The notes under the pieces were generated by a model. The model was not told the DNA's origin. It saw nothing but the letters and a program-made list of their open reading frames with translations, and made no database searches. A DNA stretch of 62,834 nt, from the NCBI GenBank assembly GCA_028688525.1, contig JAQTYA010000012.1:1-62834 (forward strand), given 5' to 3'. Both the position numbers and the translations under genes were made by a program. Numbering within the stretch: position 1 is the stretch's first letter; every line of letters begins with the position of its first letter. Positions 55,447 through 62,834 of this stretch are shown here, one piece after another. The stretch comes from Methylococcus sp. GTDB lineage: Bacteria > Pseudomonadota > Gammaproteobacteria > Methylococcales > Methylococcaceae.

Positions 55447-56805
55447 ATGAATATGCACACCTTGAGTCAACTCGTCTGCGACTGGAACTACCAGGATACC
55501 TGGATCCGGGAAATGCGCAGCCTGCTCGCTCGGGGCGTCTCCGGAAAGTTAGCACCTTTTTCGCTGCTATCGTTCCCTGAGATGAGCGCCGCCGAGCAGC
55601 GGCACTGTTCCGAGCTTTGGCTGCGGGACCGGATTGCCGGCGCGGCCGAGCAGCGACAAGCGAAAACCTTCGAATTTCCGCCTTCGGGCAGAAAAAAACT
55701 CCGTATCGGTTATCTTTCCTCGGACTTTCACGAGCACGCCACGGCTTTCCTGCTGGTGGAAATGCTGGAGTTGCACGACCGGGCTCAATTCGAAATCTTC
55801 GCCTATTCCTACGGACCCGACGACGGCAAAGGCATGCGGCAGCGGCTCGAACACGCCTTCGACCGCTTCACCGACATCGAAGCCCTGTCGAACGAGGACG
55901 CGGCAGGCCTGATCCACGGCGACGGCGTCGATATCCTGGTGGACCTGAAGGGCTATACCCGCTCCAGCCGCACCATGATCCTGAGCTTCCGCCCCGCCCC
56001 CATCCAGATCAACTATCTCGGCTACCCCGGTACGCTAGGCGGCAATTTGGCCGATTACATCGTGACCGATCCGGTAACGACTCCGCAGGAAAGCGCGGAG
56101 CACTACAGCGAAGCCTTCGCCTATCTGCCCGACAGCTATCAACCCCATGGCTGCCGGGGCGCGGTCGGAAACAAGCCCAGCCGCGGGGACGCCGGGCTGG
56201 AGGATCCAGGCTTCGTGTTCTGCTGCTTCAACCAGGCCTACAAGATCACTCCTGCAGTTTTCGACATCTGGTGCCGCTTGCTGGACGCCGTACCCGGCAG
56301 CGTGCTGTGGCTACTGAAAAACCCTCTGGCGGAAGCCAATCTCGAGCGCGAGGCGCTGCGGCGCGGCATCGACCCTAGCCGCCTGGTATTCGCCGAGGAA
56401 ATGCCGCAGGCCGAGCACTTGGGGCGACTGCAACTGGCCGATCTGATGCTCGACACCTGGCCGTACAACGCCCATACCTCGGCCAGCGATGCCTTGTGGG
56501 CGGGCGTCCCCATCCTCACTTGCATGGGCGATACTTTCCCCTCGCGAGTCGCTGGCAGCTTACTCACCGCCGTCGGCCTCCCAGAATTGATCGCCACCGA
56601 CCCTGCGGATTATTACAATTTGGGCTTCGAACTAGCGACCCAGCCCGAACGCCTGAACCGAGTTAAGACTAAACTGGCAGCGAACCGGCTCACCGCCCCG
56701 CTGTTCGATACCCCTCGCTATACGCGGAACCTCGAAGCCCTTTACCAGGCCATGTGGCAAAGGCATACCGACGGCCAGGCACCTGACATAATCCGATTGA
56801 ATTAG
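55447..56805 (+). CDS. TPR-less GT41 (SPINDLY/OGT-like) glycosyltransferase
   Basis: A 452-aa protein with the complete C-terminal catalytic region of the O-GlcNAc-transferase family. RIGYLSSDFHEHATAFLLVE carries the catalytic-region His. GYTRSSRTMILSFRPAPIQI and YLGYPGTLGG follow, then FCCFNQAYKITPAVF with the UDP-contact Lys and DTWPYNAHTSASDALWAGVP for the donor site. No tetratricopeptide repeats precede it; only about 80 residues lie upstream. Most bacterial GT41 proteins carry many TPRs that bind substrates. This shorter form may glycosylate a narrow target. The start at 55447 or 55453 cannot be decided. Confidence 0.85.
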   Translation: MNMHTLSQLVCDWNYQDTWIREMRSLLARGVSGKLAPFSLLSFPEMSAAEQRHCSELWLRDRIAGAAEQRQAKTFEFPPSGRKKLRIGYLSSDFHEHATAFLLVEMLELHDRAQFEIFAYSYGPDDGKGMRQRLEHAFDRFTDIEALSNEDAAGLIHGDGVDILVDLKGYTRSSRTMILSFRPAPIQINYLGYPGTLGGNLADYIVTDPVTTPQESAEHYSEAFAYLPDSYQPHGCRGAVGNKPSRGDAGLEDPGFVFCCFNQAYKITPAVFDIWCRLLDAVPGSVLWLLKNPLAEANLEREALRRGIDPSRLVFAEEMPQAEHLGRLQLADLMLDTWPYNAHTSASDALWAGVPILTCMGDTFPSRVAGSLLTAVGLPELIATDPADYYNLGFELATQPERLNRVKTKLAANRLTAPLFDTPRYTRNLEALYQAMWQRHTDGQAPDIIRLN

Positions 56806-56848
56806 CCCCTGCACAATCTTTCATTCACCCCGAACCGAGGTTCAAGAG

Positions 56849-58402
56849 ATGATGGTTTGCCGTTCCAAAACGCGACTGCGGCGCCTGATCTGCATCCCCT
56901 TGCCTCTTCTCCTCCCGATCGGGTTGTCCGGCCCGGTTGCGGCTGCGCCGAAGCTCAGCACCCCGGTACAACATTTGGTCGTTCTGTTACCCGAGAACCG
57001 CTCTTTCGACCATTATTTCGGGACCTACCCCTACGCGGCCAATCCGCCGGGCGAACCGCGATTCCAGGCGAAACCCGATACGCCCGGCATCAACGGCCTG
57101 ACTGCCGGCTTGATGGCCGCCAACCGCAATGCCGCACAACCGTTCAGACTGGACCATGCCCAAGCCGTCACTTGCGATCCGGCTCATGAGATGAGCATCC
57201 AGCAACTCGCCGCGAATCACGGGTTGATGGACAAATTCGTTGAGAACACAGGCACCGGCAAATGCGCAGCCAAGCCGGAAATTCCGATGGGACATTTCGA
57301 CGGCAACACCGTCACGGCGCTGTGGAACTACGCCCAGCATTTTGCGATGAGCGACAACTTCCATTCCACGCTATTTGCCGGCTCGACGCCGGGTCACATC
57401 AACCTGGTCTCCGGGCAAACCCACGGCACCCGGCCGGAAGAGGTACTAAAGCCGGGCGGCGGCGACGAAGGCGGCGGAAAAATCCTGGTCACGCAGGGTT
57501 CCCTGGTCGCCAACGCCGAACCGATGTTCGACGATTGCGCCAAGCATGCAGGCCAAGTCGAGATGCTGGGTCCCAATATCGGCGATTTGCTCAACCGAAA
57601 GGGCATCACCTGGGGCTATTTCCAGGGCGGTTTTACGCCGACTTCGCGCATCGGCGACCAGGCGGTCTGCGGGGCCACCCACAAAACCAGCGACGGCAAG
57701 GAAACTCTAGACTACACGCCCCATCACGAGCCGTTCCAATACTACCGCTCGACGTCCAATCCGCATCATCTGCCGCCCCAGTCCGTCGCCTCGATCGGTC
57801 TCACCGACCAAGCCAACCACCAGTACGACATCGATCACTTCTGGGCCGCTGCCGAAGCCGACCACCAGCCGGCAGTGTCGTTTATCAAGCCACCCGCCTA
57901 CCAGAACGAACACGCCGGGATCGGTAAATCCAGCCCGCTCGAGTTTCAGCGCTTCCTGGTGAACACCTTGAACCGGCTGCAACGCCTGCCGTCTTGGAAC
58001 TCTACGGTAGTACTCATCGCCTACGATGATTCCGGCGGCTGGTACGACCACGTCTTCGGCCCCGTCGTCGGCTTTTCCGCGCTAGCGAACGTCGACTCCT
58101 TGACCGGCCCCGGCCAGTGCGGCGACCCTGTGGCTAGCGAAGCTCAAGGGCGCTGCGGCTATGGCATGCGCCTGCCGCTGTTAGCGATCTCGCCCTTCGC
58201 CCGGCGCAACTACGTCGGCCATGGCCTGCTGGACCAAGCGTCCGTGACCCGGTTCATCGAAGACAATTGGGGACTGGGACGCATCGGCGGCGGCTCTTTC
58301 GACGAAACCGCCGGAGACCTGCGCGAACTGCTGGACCTGAGGCCGGGACACCAGCGCGCCCCTAAGCTCTTCCTGAACCCGGACGACGGCACAGTGCGCT
58401 GA
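56849..58402 (+). CDS. Exported phosphoesterase of the phospholipase C / acid phosphatase family
   Basis: A 517-aa secreted enzyme of the PF04185 phosphoesterase family. The signal peptide (LLLPIGLSGPVAAA) ends near residue 33. The family start motif LVVLLPENRSFDHYFGTYP holds the metal-binding Glu/Asn. SDNFHSTLFAGSTPGHINLV and IAYDDSGGWYDHV (Asp/His ligands) complete the site. Members hydrolyse phosphatidylcholine or other phosphodiesters in the periplasm or outside the cell; the substrate here is unknown. Convergent with the phytase-like esterase, with 6 bp between stops. Confidence 0.87.
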   Translation: MMVCRSKTRLRRLICIPLPLLLPIGLSGPVAAAPKLSTPVQHLVVLLPENRSFDHYFGTYPYAANPPGEPRFQAKPDTPGINGLTAGLMAANRNAAQPFRLDHAQAVTCDPAHEMSIQQLAANHGLMDKFVENTGTGKCAAKPEIPMGHFDGNTVTALWNYAQHFAMSDNFHSTLFAGSTPGHINLVSGQTHGTRPEEVLKPGGGDEGGGKILVTQGSLVANAEPMFDDCAKHAGQVEMLGPNIGDLLNRKGITWGYFQGGFTPTSRIGDQAVCGATHKTSDGKETLDYTPHHEPFQYYRSTSNPHHLPPQSVASIGLTDQANHQYDIDHFWAAAEADHQPAVSFIKPPAYQNEHAGIGKSSPLEFQRFLVNTLNRLQRLPSWNSTVVLIAYDDSGGWYDHVFGPVVGFSALANVDSLTGPGQCGDPVASEAQGRCGYGMRLPLLAISPFARRNYVGHGLLDQASVTRFIEDNWGLGRIGGGSFDETAGDLRELLDLRPGHQRAPKLFLNPDDGTVR

Positions 58403-58408
58403 GTCCGG

Positions 58409-59869
58409 TCAATACCGGCTCAGCGGCTGAGCAAACCGGATGAGCCAGACGTGTTGCACCGTCGCCTTGTCCGGCAGCTTGACCACGGCGACTGCTGCCG
58501 CATGTTTCGGACATTTGCCGCCGGAGAAGCTGCCCTGCCCGCTCAACCGGCAACGGCTGACCTCTTCGGACAAACGCTGGCCCTGGGCATCGAGCAGCGC
58601 GGTGCTCATGCCGAAGTCGTTGTCGTTGGTCAGGACCAGCGTGCGTTCGTCGACCAAGGCGACGCCTTCGGCCTTTTCCGCCGGCCAGCCCGCCCGGTCG
58701 AGGTCGAGCAATAGGGTTTTGCGCAAGGGCTGCACCGCTTTCCAGTCGGCCTGATTTACAGGACGGCCGAGCATGCTCGAGCGCTCCAGGTCGGCGCTCT
58801 GGAATGGATGGATATCGGTGGCTCCCGCGGCATCGACGAGAAACAGTCGGTGCGCCTCGTCGCCGTCCGCGTCCTTGCCCTGCTCGATCACGACGAAGCG
58901 GCCTTCCCCCAACGCCGCCATGTCGCCGAGCTTGGCATGTCCGGTCTCGCCCTTCTTGTAATCGGCCGGGTCGAGCGGATAAGCGAACTCCCTCAAGGTA
59001 TGCGCGGCCGGATCGACTTCCACCCAACGGACGAACAAGGCGCCGTCGCGGACCGCGACGGACTTGCCGCCGATCTCAACCGAACCGTCGTCGATCGGAC
59101 TTTGCAATGCGCCGTACAGCTTACGACCGCTGCCGTCGTAGCTCAGCAGCTCCATACCGCGGTTTACCCGGCGTTTGGCGAAGACCTCGGGCAAGCCGGT
59201 GCCTGGCGCCAGGGTTTCCTTGATCGCGCCGGTGGCGGGATCGACCTTCATCACGAAAGGACCGTATTCGTCCGACACCCACAGGCCGGCTCCGTCCCAA
59301 GCGATGCCTTCGGAATCGACGCCGCCGCTGTCGTAATTCAGCGCCGTCAGATCCTCGGCCAGAGGCACTTCGCCCGTCGCACCCAGAGAACCTTCAGGGT
59401 GCGGCAAACCGGTGAGCCTGCCCCGCCCAGGAGAGACGATGTCTGTCACCGATACCAGCTCGGCGCCGCGCGGGGACAAACGCATCAAGCCGAAAGCAGG
59501 CGCGAAATCGGGCACCGGAAACAGTTTGCTTTCCCGTCCGCCCACTTCGGGGCCGTCGCCGTTGGGACCGCGGTCGCCGACGACCCAGAACTCCAGCGTG
59601 TCGCCGCGCTTAGCCTTGAAAGCGACGCCGCTACCCATCCCGCGGGGAAACCCCTGGGGAAACTCGGCGCGCGTGGCAGCCAACTTGCCGGCATAGCCGA
59701 CGTACTGGCCAGGTTTGATTTGCAGTTCCGCGCGAGTGATTTCGAGTGGCTTGCCCAGGGCATCGCTCTCAACCCCGCCAACGCCTGCAGCGCAGGACTG
59801 CAGCGCACACGCAGCCATCGCCATCACCGGCCGCAGCCGCCATACCCAAGCCTGCATGGATGAATTCAT
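58409..59869 (-). CDS. Esterase-like (phytase family) lipoprotein
   Basis: A 486-aa exported beta-propeller-type protein (esterase-like activity of phytase, PF13449). A hydrophobic signal ends in ALQSCAAG, a probable lipobox. Blade-like segments include GGVDSEGIAWDGAGLWVSDE, EYGPFVMKVDPATGAIKETL, RFVVIEQGKDADGDEAHRLF and TLVLTNDNDFGMSTAL. The start at 59869 has a GAGGA ribosome-binding site; the frame reaches 59923 without one. It could release phosphate from organic esters, together with the convergent phospholipase-like gene, as a phosphorus-scavenging pair. Confidence 0.78.
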   Translation of the reverse strand: MNSSMQAWVWRLRPVMAMAACALQSCAAGVGGVESDALGKPLEITRAELQIKPGQYVGYAGKLAATRAEFPQGFPRGMGSGVAFKAKRGDTLEFWVVGDRGPNGDGPEVGGRESKLFPVPDFAPAFGLMRLSPRGAELVSVTDIVSPGRGRLTGLPHPEGSLGATGEVPLAEDLTALNYDSGGVDSEGIAWDGAGLWVSDEYGPFVMKVDPATGAIKETLAPGTGLPEVFAKRRVNRGMELLSYDGSGRKLYGALQSPIDDGSVEIGGKSVAVRDGALFVRWVEVDPAAHTLREFAYPLDPADYKKGETGHAKLGDMAALGEGRFVVIEQGKDADGDEAHRLFLVDAAGATDIHPFQSADLERSSMLGRPVNQADWKAVQPLRKTLLLDLDRAGWPAEKAEGVALVDERTLVLTNDNDFGMSTALLDAQGQRLSEEVSRCRLSGQGSFSGGKCPKHAAAVAVVKLPDKATVQHVWLIRFAQPLSRY

Positions 59870-59971
59870 CGTTTTCCTCGTCCGAATTGCTGTGGCAGGA
59901 ATTTTACGGAGGCGGTATGACATGCAGTACCATCCTCGATCAACAGAATCCCTTTAAACCTGAGGCATCCC

Positions 59972-60904
59972 ATGAGCAAGATGCGCTCGCCTAAAATCGA
60001 TCCATCCGAAATCACCCCGAAAGAGATCTACCAGGCCCGCCGTCTGTTCATGCGTATGGCAGCCGGTGTCACGCTTGCCGCCCTGGCGCCTTCGGTGCCG
60101 CGGGCGGGGGAAGCGCTGCCCGGAGTCCGGAAAAGCCGCTACGTGTTGCCGGACGCCTTGACCCCTTACGCAGACGCCACCCGCTACAACAATTTCTACG
60201 AATTCGGGACGGACAAAGAATCGCCAGCCCGTTTGGCGGGGAGACTCAAGACCCGGCCCTGGACGATCGCGGTCGAAGGCGAGGTCCACAAGCCCAAGGT
60301 ATTCGACATCGACGAACTCCTGAAGCTGGCGCCGCTGGAAGAACGCATCTACCGGATGCGCTGCGTCGAAGCTTGGTCCATGGTGGTGCCCTGGGCGGGA
60401 TTTTCCCTGGCCGAACTGCTCAAGCGCGTGGAGCCTACCGGCAACGCCAAATTCGTCGAGTTCACCACCCTGCACGACCCGGAGCAGATGCCCGGCCAGA
60501 ACTCGTCGCTGCTGGAATGGCCGTACCGGGAAGGCTTGCGCCTGGACGAAGCCATGCACCCTCTCACCCTCCTGGCCTTCGGCCTGTACGGCGAGGTGCT
60601 GCCGAATCAGAACGGCGCTCCGTTACGGCTGGTGGTGCCGTGGAAATACGGATTCAAGAGCGCCAAATCCATCGTCCGCATCCGCCTGCTCGAACACCAG
60701 CCGGTTTCCACCTGGATGCGAGCCGGCCCCAACGAATACGGCTTCTACGCCAACGTCAACCCGCTGGTGGACCATCCGCGCTGGAGCCAGGCCAAGGAAC
60801 GCCGGCTGGGCGAGTTCTTCAAACAGCCCACGCTAATGTTCAACGGCTATGCCGAAGACGTTGCCCAGCTCTATGCCGGCATGGACCTGCAAAAGCTCTT
60901 CTAG
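59972..60904 (+). CDS. msrP: MsrP, periplasmic methionine-sulfoxide reductase catalytic subunit
   Basis: A 310-aa molybdopterin enzyme (YedY) that repairs oxidised Met in periplasmic proteins. The Tat signal has twin Arg in [20 protein letters not shown]. The Mo-ligand Cys131 is in [14 protein letters not shown]. Other family blocks are [49 protein letters not shown] and [20 protein letters not shown]. The ATG follows TGAGG. The usual haem partner msrQ is not downstream; instead convergent, unrelated genes follow. The electron donor must be encoded elsewhere. Confidence 0.95.
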   Translation: MSKMRSPKIDPSEITPKEIYQARRLFMRMAAGVTLAALAPSVPRAGEALPGVRKSRYVLPDALTPYADATRYNNFYEFGTDKESPARLAGRLKTRPWTIAVEGEVHKPKVFDIDELLKLAPLEERIYRMRCVEAWSMVVPWAGFSLAELLKRVEPTGNAKFVEFTTLHDPEQMPGQNSSLLEWPYREGLRLDEAMHPLTLLAFGLYGEVLPNQNGAPLRLVVPWKYGFKSAKSIVRIRLLEHQPVSTWMRAGPNEYGFYANVNPLVDHPRWSQAKERRLGEFFKQPTLMFNGYAEDVAQLYAGMDLQKLF

Positions 60905-60916
60905 CGCCATACCGGC

Positions 60917-61183
60917 TCAGCGCACCAGCGCCCAGGGAAACACCACTGTATAAGTCACGCCGTACAAGGTTCCGTAGGCCGTCCGCCGCACGATGCGGCC
61001 GAGCGCCGGCACGATGCCGCCGCACCTGGCTAGCGGCGCGACGGCCACGGCGGCCACCGGTTTTTCCGCCTCAGGCGCCGTTCCGGCCCGAACTGTTTCC
61101 GAAGCCGCTTCCGTTGCTTCGGCTGGCTTCCGCCGCGCCTTGCGCACGGCAGCGGAGAGTTTTACCTTGCTGTTGCTCGCCAC
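60917..61183 (-). CDS. Small Ala/Lys-rich protein with C-terminal hydrophobic segment, partner of ParA
   Basis: An 88-aa protein. The N-terminal half is basic and Ala/Glu/Thr-rich (VKLSAAVRKARRKPAEATEA), likely disordered. The C-terminal third is hydrophobic and aromatic (GTLYGVTYTVVFPWALVR), perhaps membrane-associated. It starts 30 bp after the parA stop on the same strand, so the pair is probably cotranscribed. I do not recognise a family. A positively charged tail could interact with DNA or with the ParA ATPase, as small partners of orphan ParA/McdA-type proteins do, but this is speculation. Confidence 0.55.
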   Translation of the reverse strand: MASNSKVKLSAAVRKARRKPAEATEAASETVRAGTAPEAEKPVAAVAVAPLARCGGIVPALGRIVRRTAYGTLYGVTYTVVFPWALVR

Positions 61184-61213
61184 GATTCGTCCTTACCTGC
61201 TCATCGATAAAAT

Positions 61214-61837
61214 TCAAATTGCTGCGGCATCGCAAATCCATCGGTACAAGCGATCGATCTCTTCCGCCCCTTTCCCCCGCGGCTCGAACTCCTGGATCGA
61301 CTTTCCACAGGTCAGAGAATGCACGTAGGCCGCCCGCTGCACGATGCGCACGGGAACCAGGGGTATTTCGTAGCCGGCGACCGCTTCCGCCGCCTCGTCC
61401 GCCAGCGAGCCGCGCGAGGGGATCGAATTCAGCAGCACCGCCGCTGGCGTTCCGGCGAGCCGGGCGAGGTCGATGGTGCTGCCGATGGCGTGCAGGTCTA
61501 GCACGGCCGGCCGGCAAGGAATCAGGATCAGATCGGCGGCACGCGCTGCGGCCAGAGCCGCAGTCTCCGAATGCGGCGCGGTGTCGATCACCACAAAGCC
61601 TGCACCGTCGGCGCGGGCCTTGTCCAGACAGGGCTGCAGCCGGTTGGGCTGGACCGAGGCCACCTGCGGCGTCGGCAGTTCCCGGTTATCGCCCCAGACG
61701 CTGGCGCTCGCCTGCGGATCGAGATCGATGAGGGTGACGCCGCCGTTCCCGGCGCGGTCCGCCGCCACGGCGAGATTGATGGCCAGCGTCGTCTTGCCGG
61801 CACCGCCTTTCTGCGAGATCACTGCGATGGTTTTCAT
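61214..61837 (-). CDS. Orphan ParA-family ATPase
   Basis: A 207-aa P-loop ATPase of the ParA/MinD superfamily. The deviant Walker A is SQKGGAGKTTLAINLA with the signature Lys. Walker A' and B regions are VTLIDLDPQASASVWGD and FVVIDTAPHSETAALAAARA. The short length without an HTH domain puts it with the orphan ParAs that position protein cargo on the nucleoid (ParC, PpfA, McdA-like) rather than with plasmid partition. No parB or parS-like array lies nearby. Its likely partner is the 88-aa downstream gene. Confidence 0.88.
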   Translation of the reverse strand: MKTIAVISQKGGAGKTTLAINLAVAADRAGNGGVTLIDLDPQASASVWGDNRELPTPQVASVQPNRLQPCLDKARADGAGFVVIDTAPHSETAALAAARAADLILIPCRPAVLDLHAIGSTIDLARLAGTPAAVLLNSIPSRGSLADEAAEAVAGYEIPLVPVRIVQRAAYVHSLTCGKSIQEFEPRGKGAEEIDRLYRWICDAAAI

Positions 61838-61958
61838 GGACCAAAGCTACTGGACAAGCCATGCTGCGGTCAACCTGCGAGGGACCTCGCTGCCCCGAAA
61901 GCGCAAACCCGGCTAAACTGCAGCCTCATCGTCCACCCAGGGCAACCGGGAAACCGCC

Positions 61959-62834
61959 ATGATCCGCCTGACCCGCAAAGTATTCGTCGATCTGTCGATC
62001 TGGATGACCGGCTTCGGCCTGCTGATCGGCCTGATTTTTCCCTTTTTCGCCGTGGCTCTGGGGATACCGTCCCAGTTCGTCCTGACGCCAGGGTTCTTCG
62101 CCGCCTGCATCGCCGCGGGCTTCGCCGTAGGCGCCATGAATATCGCTTTGGCACGATCGGTAGTCGGCGAAAGGCTCCGCCTCCTGGCGGCCCGCATGGG
62201 CTTAGTCGCCGGCCGGCTGCAAGACATGGCGCACGGCGAAGCCACCGAAAAATGCAGTCCCGAGCATTGCGCCATCGAGGTCGATTCCGACGACGAGATC
62301 GGCGGCAGCGCGCAGGCCTTCAACCGGCTGATCCATGCGCTGGCGCTGTCGATCGAAACCGAAACGGCGGTACGCACCTTCACCGAAATGCTGGTCAGCG
62401 AACTCGACGTGCACCGCTTGACCGAACGCGCGCTGGAGCAGCTACTGCAGCACACCGGTGCCGACGGCGGCGCGATCCTGATCGAGGTCGACGGAGAAAT
62501 CCGGGTCGCGGCCTCCCAAGGCATCGGCGACGCCGCAGCGCTGACGAGCAACGACCGCCTCCGCAGCGCCCTGCGCAGCGAACGGCGGCACCGGGTCAAG
62601 CTGCCCGAGGATTTGGTCGTGGACGGCATGCTGGCAAAGTTCCGGCCGCGCGAGGTCATCATCGATCCGGTCCTGCACAAGGAGGTCGTGCTCGGAGCCG
62701 TAGTGCTGGCCAGCGGCACGGGCTTCAGCGGCGAAGACCGCAACCGCCTGGACGTGTTCGAGAAAGGCCTGGCGCTGGCGCTGCACAACGCGCTCCTGTA
62801 CGACCGTTTGCAGACGCTGGCCGCGCTCGACCCG
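61959..62834 (+). CDS. Membrane sensor with HAMP-like and GAF domains, probable diguanylate cyclase (truncated by window)
   Basis: The frame from ATG 61959 stays open to the window end (292 codons). Two TM helices (FGLLIGLIFPFFAVALG near 18-36 and a second near 46-64) are followed by a HAMP-like linker (MGLVAGRLQDMAHGEAT, then DDEIGGSAQAFNRLIHAL). A GAF-like domain is at about 145-270. The final visible residues, LYDRLQTLAALDP, match the coiled junction that precedes the LTGLxNR of GGDEF domains. A c-di-GMP synthase output is therefore likely but outside the window. Divergent from parA. Confidence 0.75.
   Translation, partial: MIRLTRKVFVDLSIWMTGFGLLIGLIFPFFAVALGIPSQFVLTPGFFAACIAAGFAVGAMNIALARSVVGERLRLLAARMGLVAGRLQDMAHGEATEKCSPEHCAIEVDSDDEIGGSAQAFNRLIHALALSIETETAVRTFTEMLVSELDVHRLTERALEQLLQHTGADGGAILIEVDGEIRVAASQGIGDAAALTSNDRLRSALRSERRHRVKLPEDLVVDGMLAKFRPREVIIDPVLHKEVVLGAVVLASGTGFSGEDRNRLDVFEKGLALALHNALLYDRLQTLAALDP

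Overview
This window is a high-GC (roughly 60-65% by eye) bacterial chromosome segment with dense gammaproteobacterial-type gene content (ftsK, trxB, ratA, moaB, yheS, msrP, bfr/bfd, htpG, gltA, rodZ, two RND efflux operons). The sucrose module (sucrose synthase, a sucrose-phosphate-synthase-like glycosyltransferase, a sucrose-phosphate-phosphatase-like HAD protein) together with a sulfide:quinone oxidoreductase would fit a gammaproteobacterial methanotroph (Methylococcaceae) or a chemolithotroph. No methane-oxidation marker is present, so the assignment is an inference. I recognised no rRNA, tRNA, CRISPR array, intact insertion sequence or prophage.

Layout. 1-6.8 kb: a cold-shock/DUF1294 membrane protein and a minus-strand tolC-MFP-RND efflux operon, divergent from sqr across a region holding a perfect palindrome inside the likely promoter spacer. 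6.9-11.3 kb: sqr, moaB, a J-domain protein and cfa. 11.3-16.8 kb: a BamE-like lipoprotein, trxB, ftsK, ratA and a flavodoxin. 17-22.7 kb: a region of gene decay. A 5'-truncated nhaD lies next to a broken kdp operon in which kdpA, kdpB, kdpC and kdpD are all disrupted by deletions and frameshifts. kdpF, a beta-barrel porin gene and two single-helix microprotein genes remain intact. A pair of facing DnaA boxes sits just beside it.

22.9-28 kb: bfd (with a Fur-like box) and bfr, then a plus-strand run of a YcxB-like protein, ABC-F YheS, a membrane protein and an unusual HExxH/YkgJ cysteine-cluster fusion. 28-34 kb: rodZ and a surface-polysaccharide island (two GT2 glycosyltransferases and a COG5610-type HAD protein) that includes visibly AT-richer DNA. 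34-42.4 kb: a second RND efflux operon (NodT-type lipoprotein, MFP, HAE1 permease), then ftsH. 42.4-51.3 kb: a CaCA antiporter and the sucrose locus. Here a three-gene minus-strand operon with 4-nt overlaps diverges from a sucrose synthase-marR operon, and a perfect 7-2-7 palindrome lies in the shared AT-rich region.

51.4-62.8 kb: htpG, gltA, a small exported amphipathic protein, a TPR-less GT41 (OGT-like) enzyme, a phospholipase C-type phosphoesterase convergent with a phytase-like esterase, msrP, an orphan ParA with an 88-aa partner, and the start of a membrane sensor cut off by the window edge, probably a GGDEF protein.

Main biological reading: the lineage has lost high-affinity K+ uptake (Kdp) and an NhaD antiporter at one site but keeps an apparently regulated sucrose module. 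The most attractive leads are the decaying kdp locus with surviving small genes, the candidate MarR operator for sucrose metabolism, the sqr/RND shared operator, the HExxH-YkgJ fusion and the TPR-less GT41.
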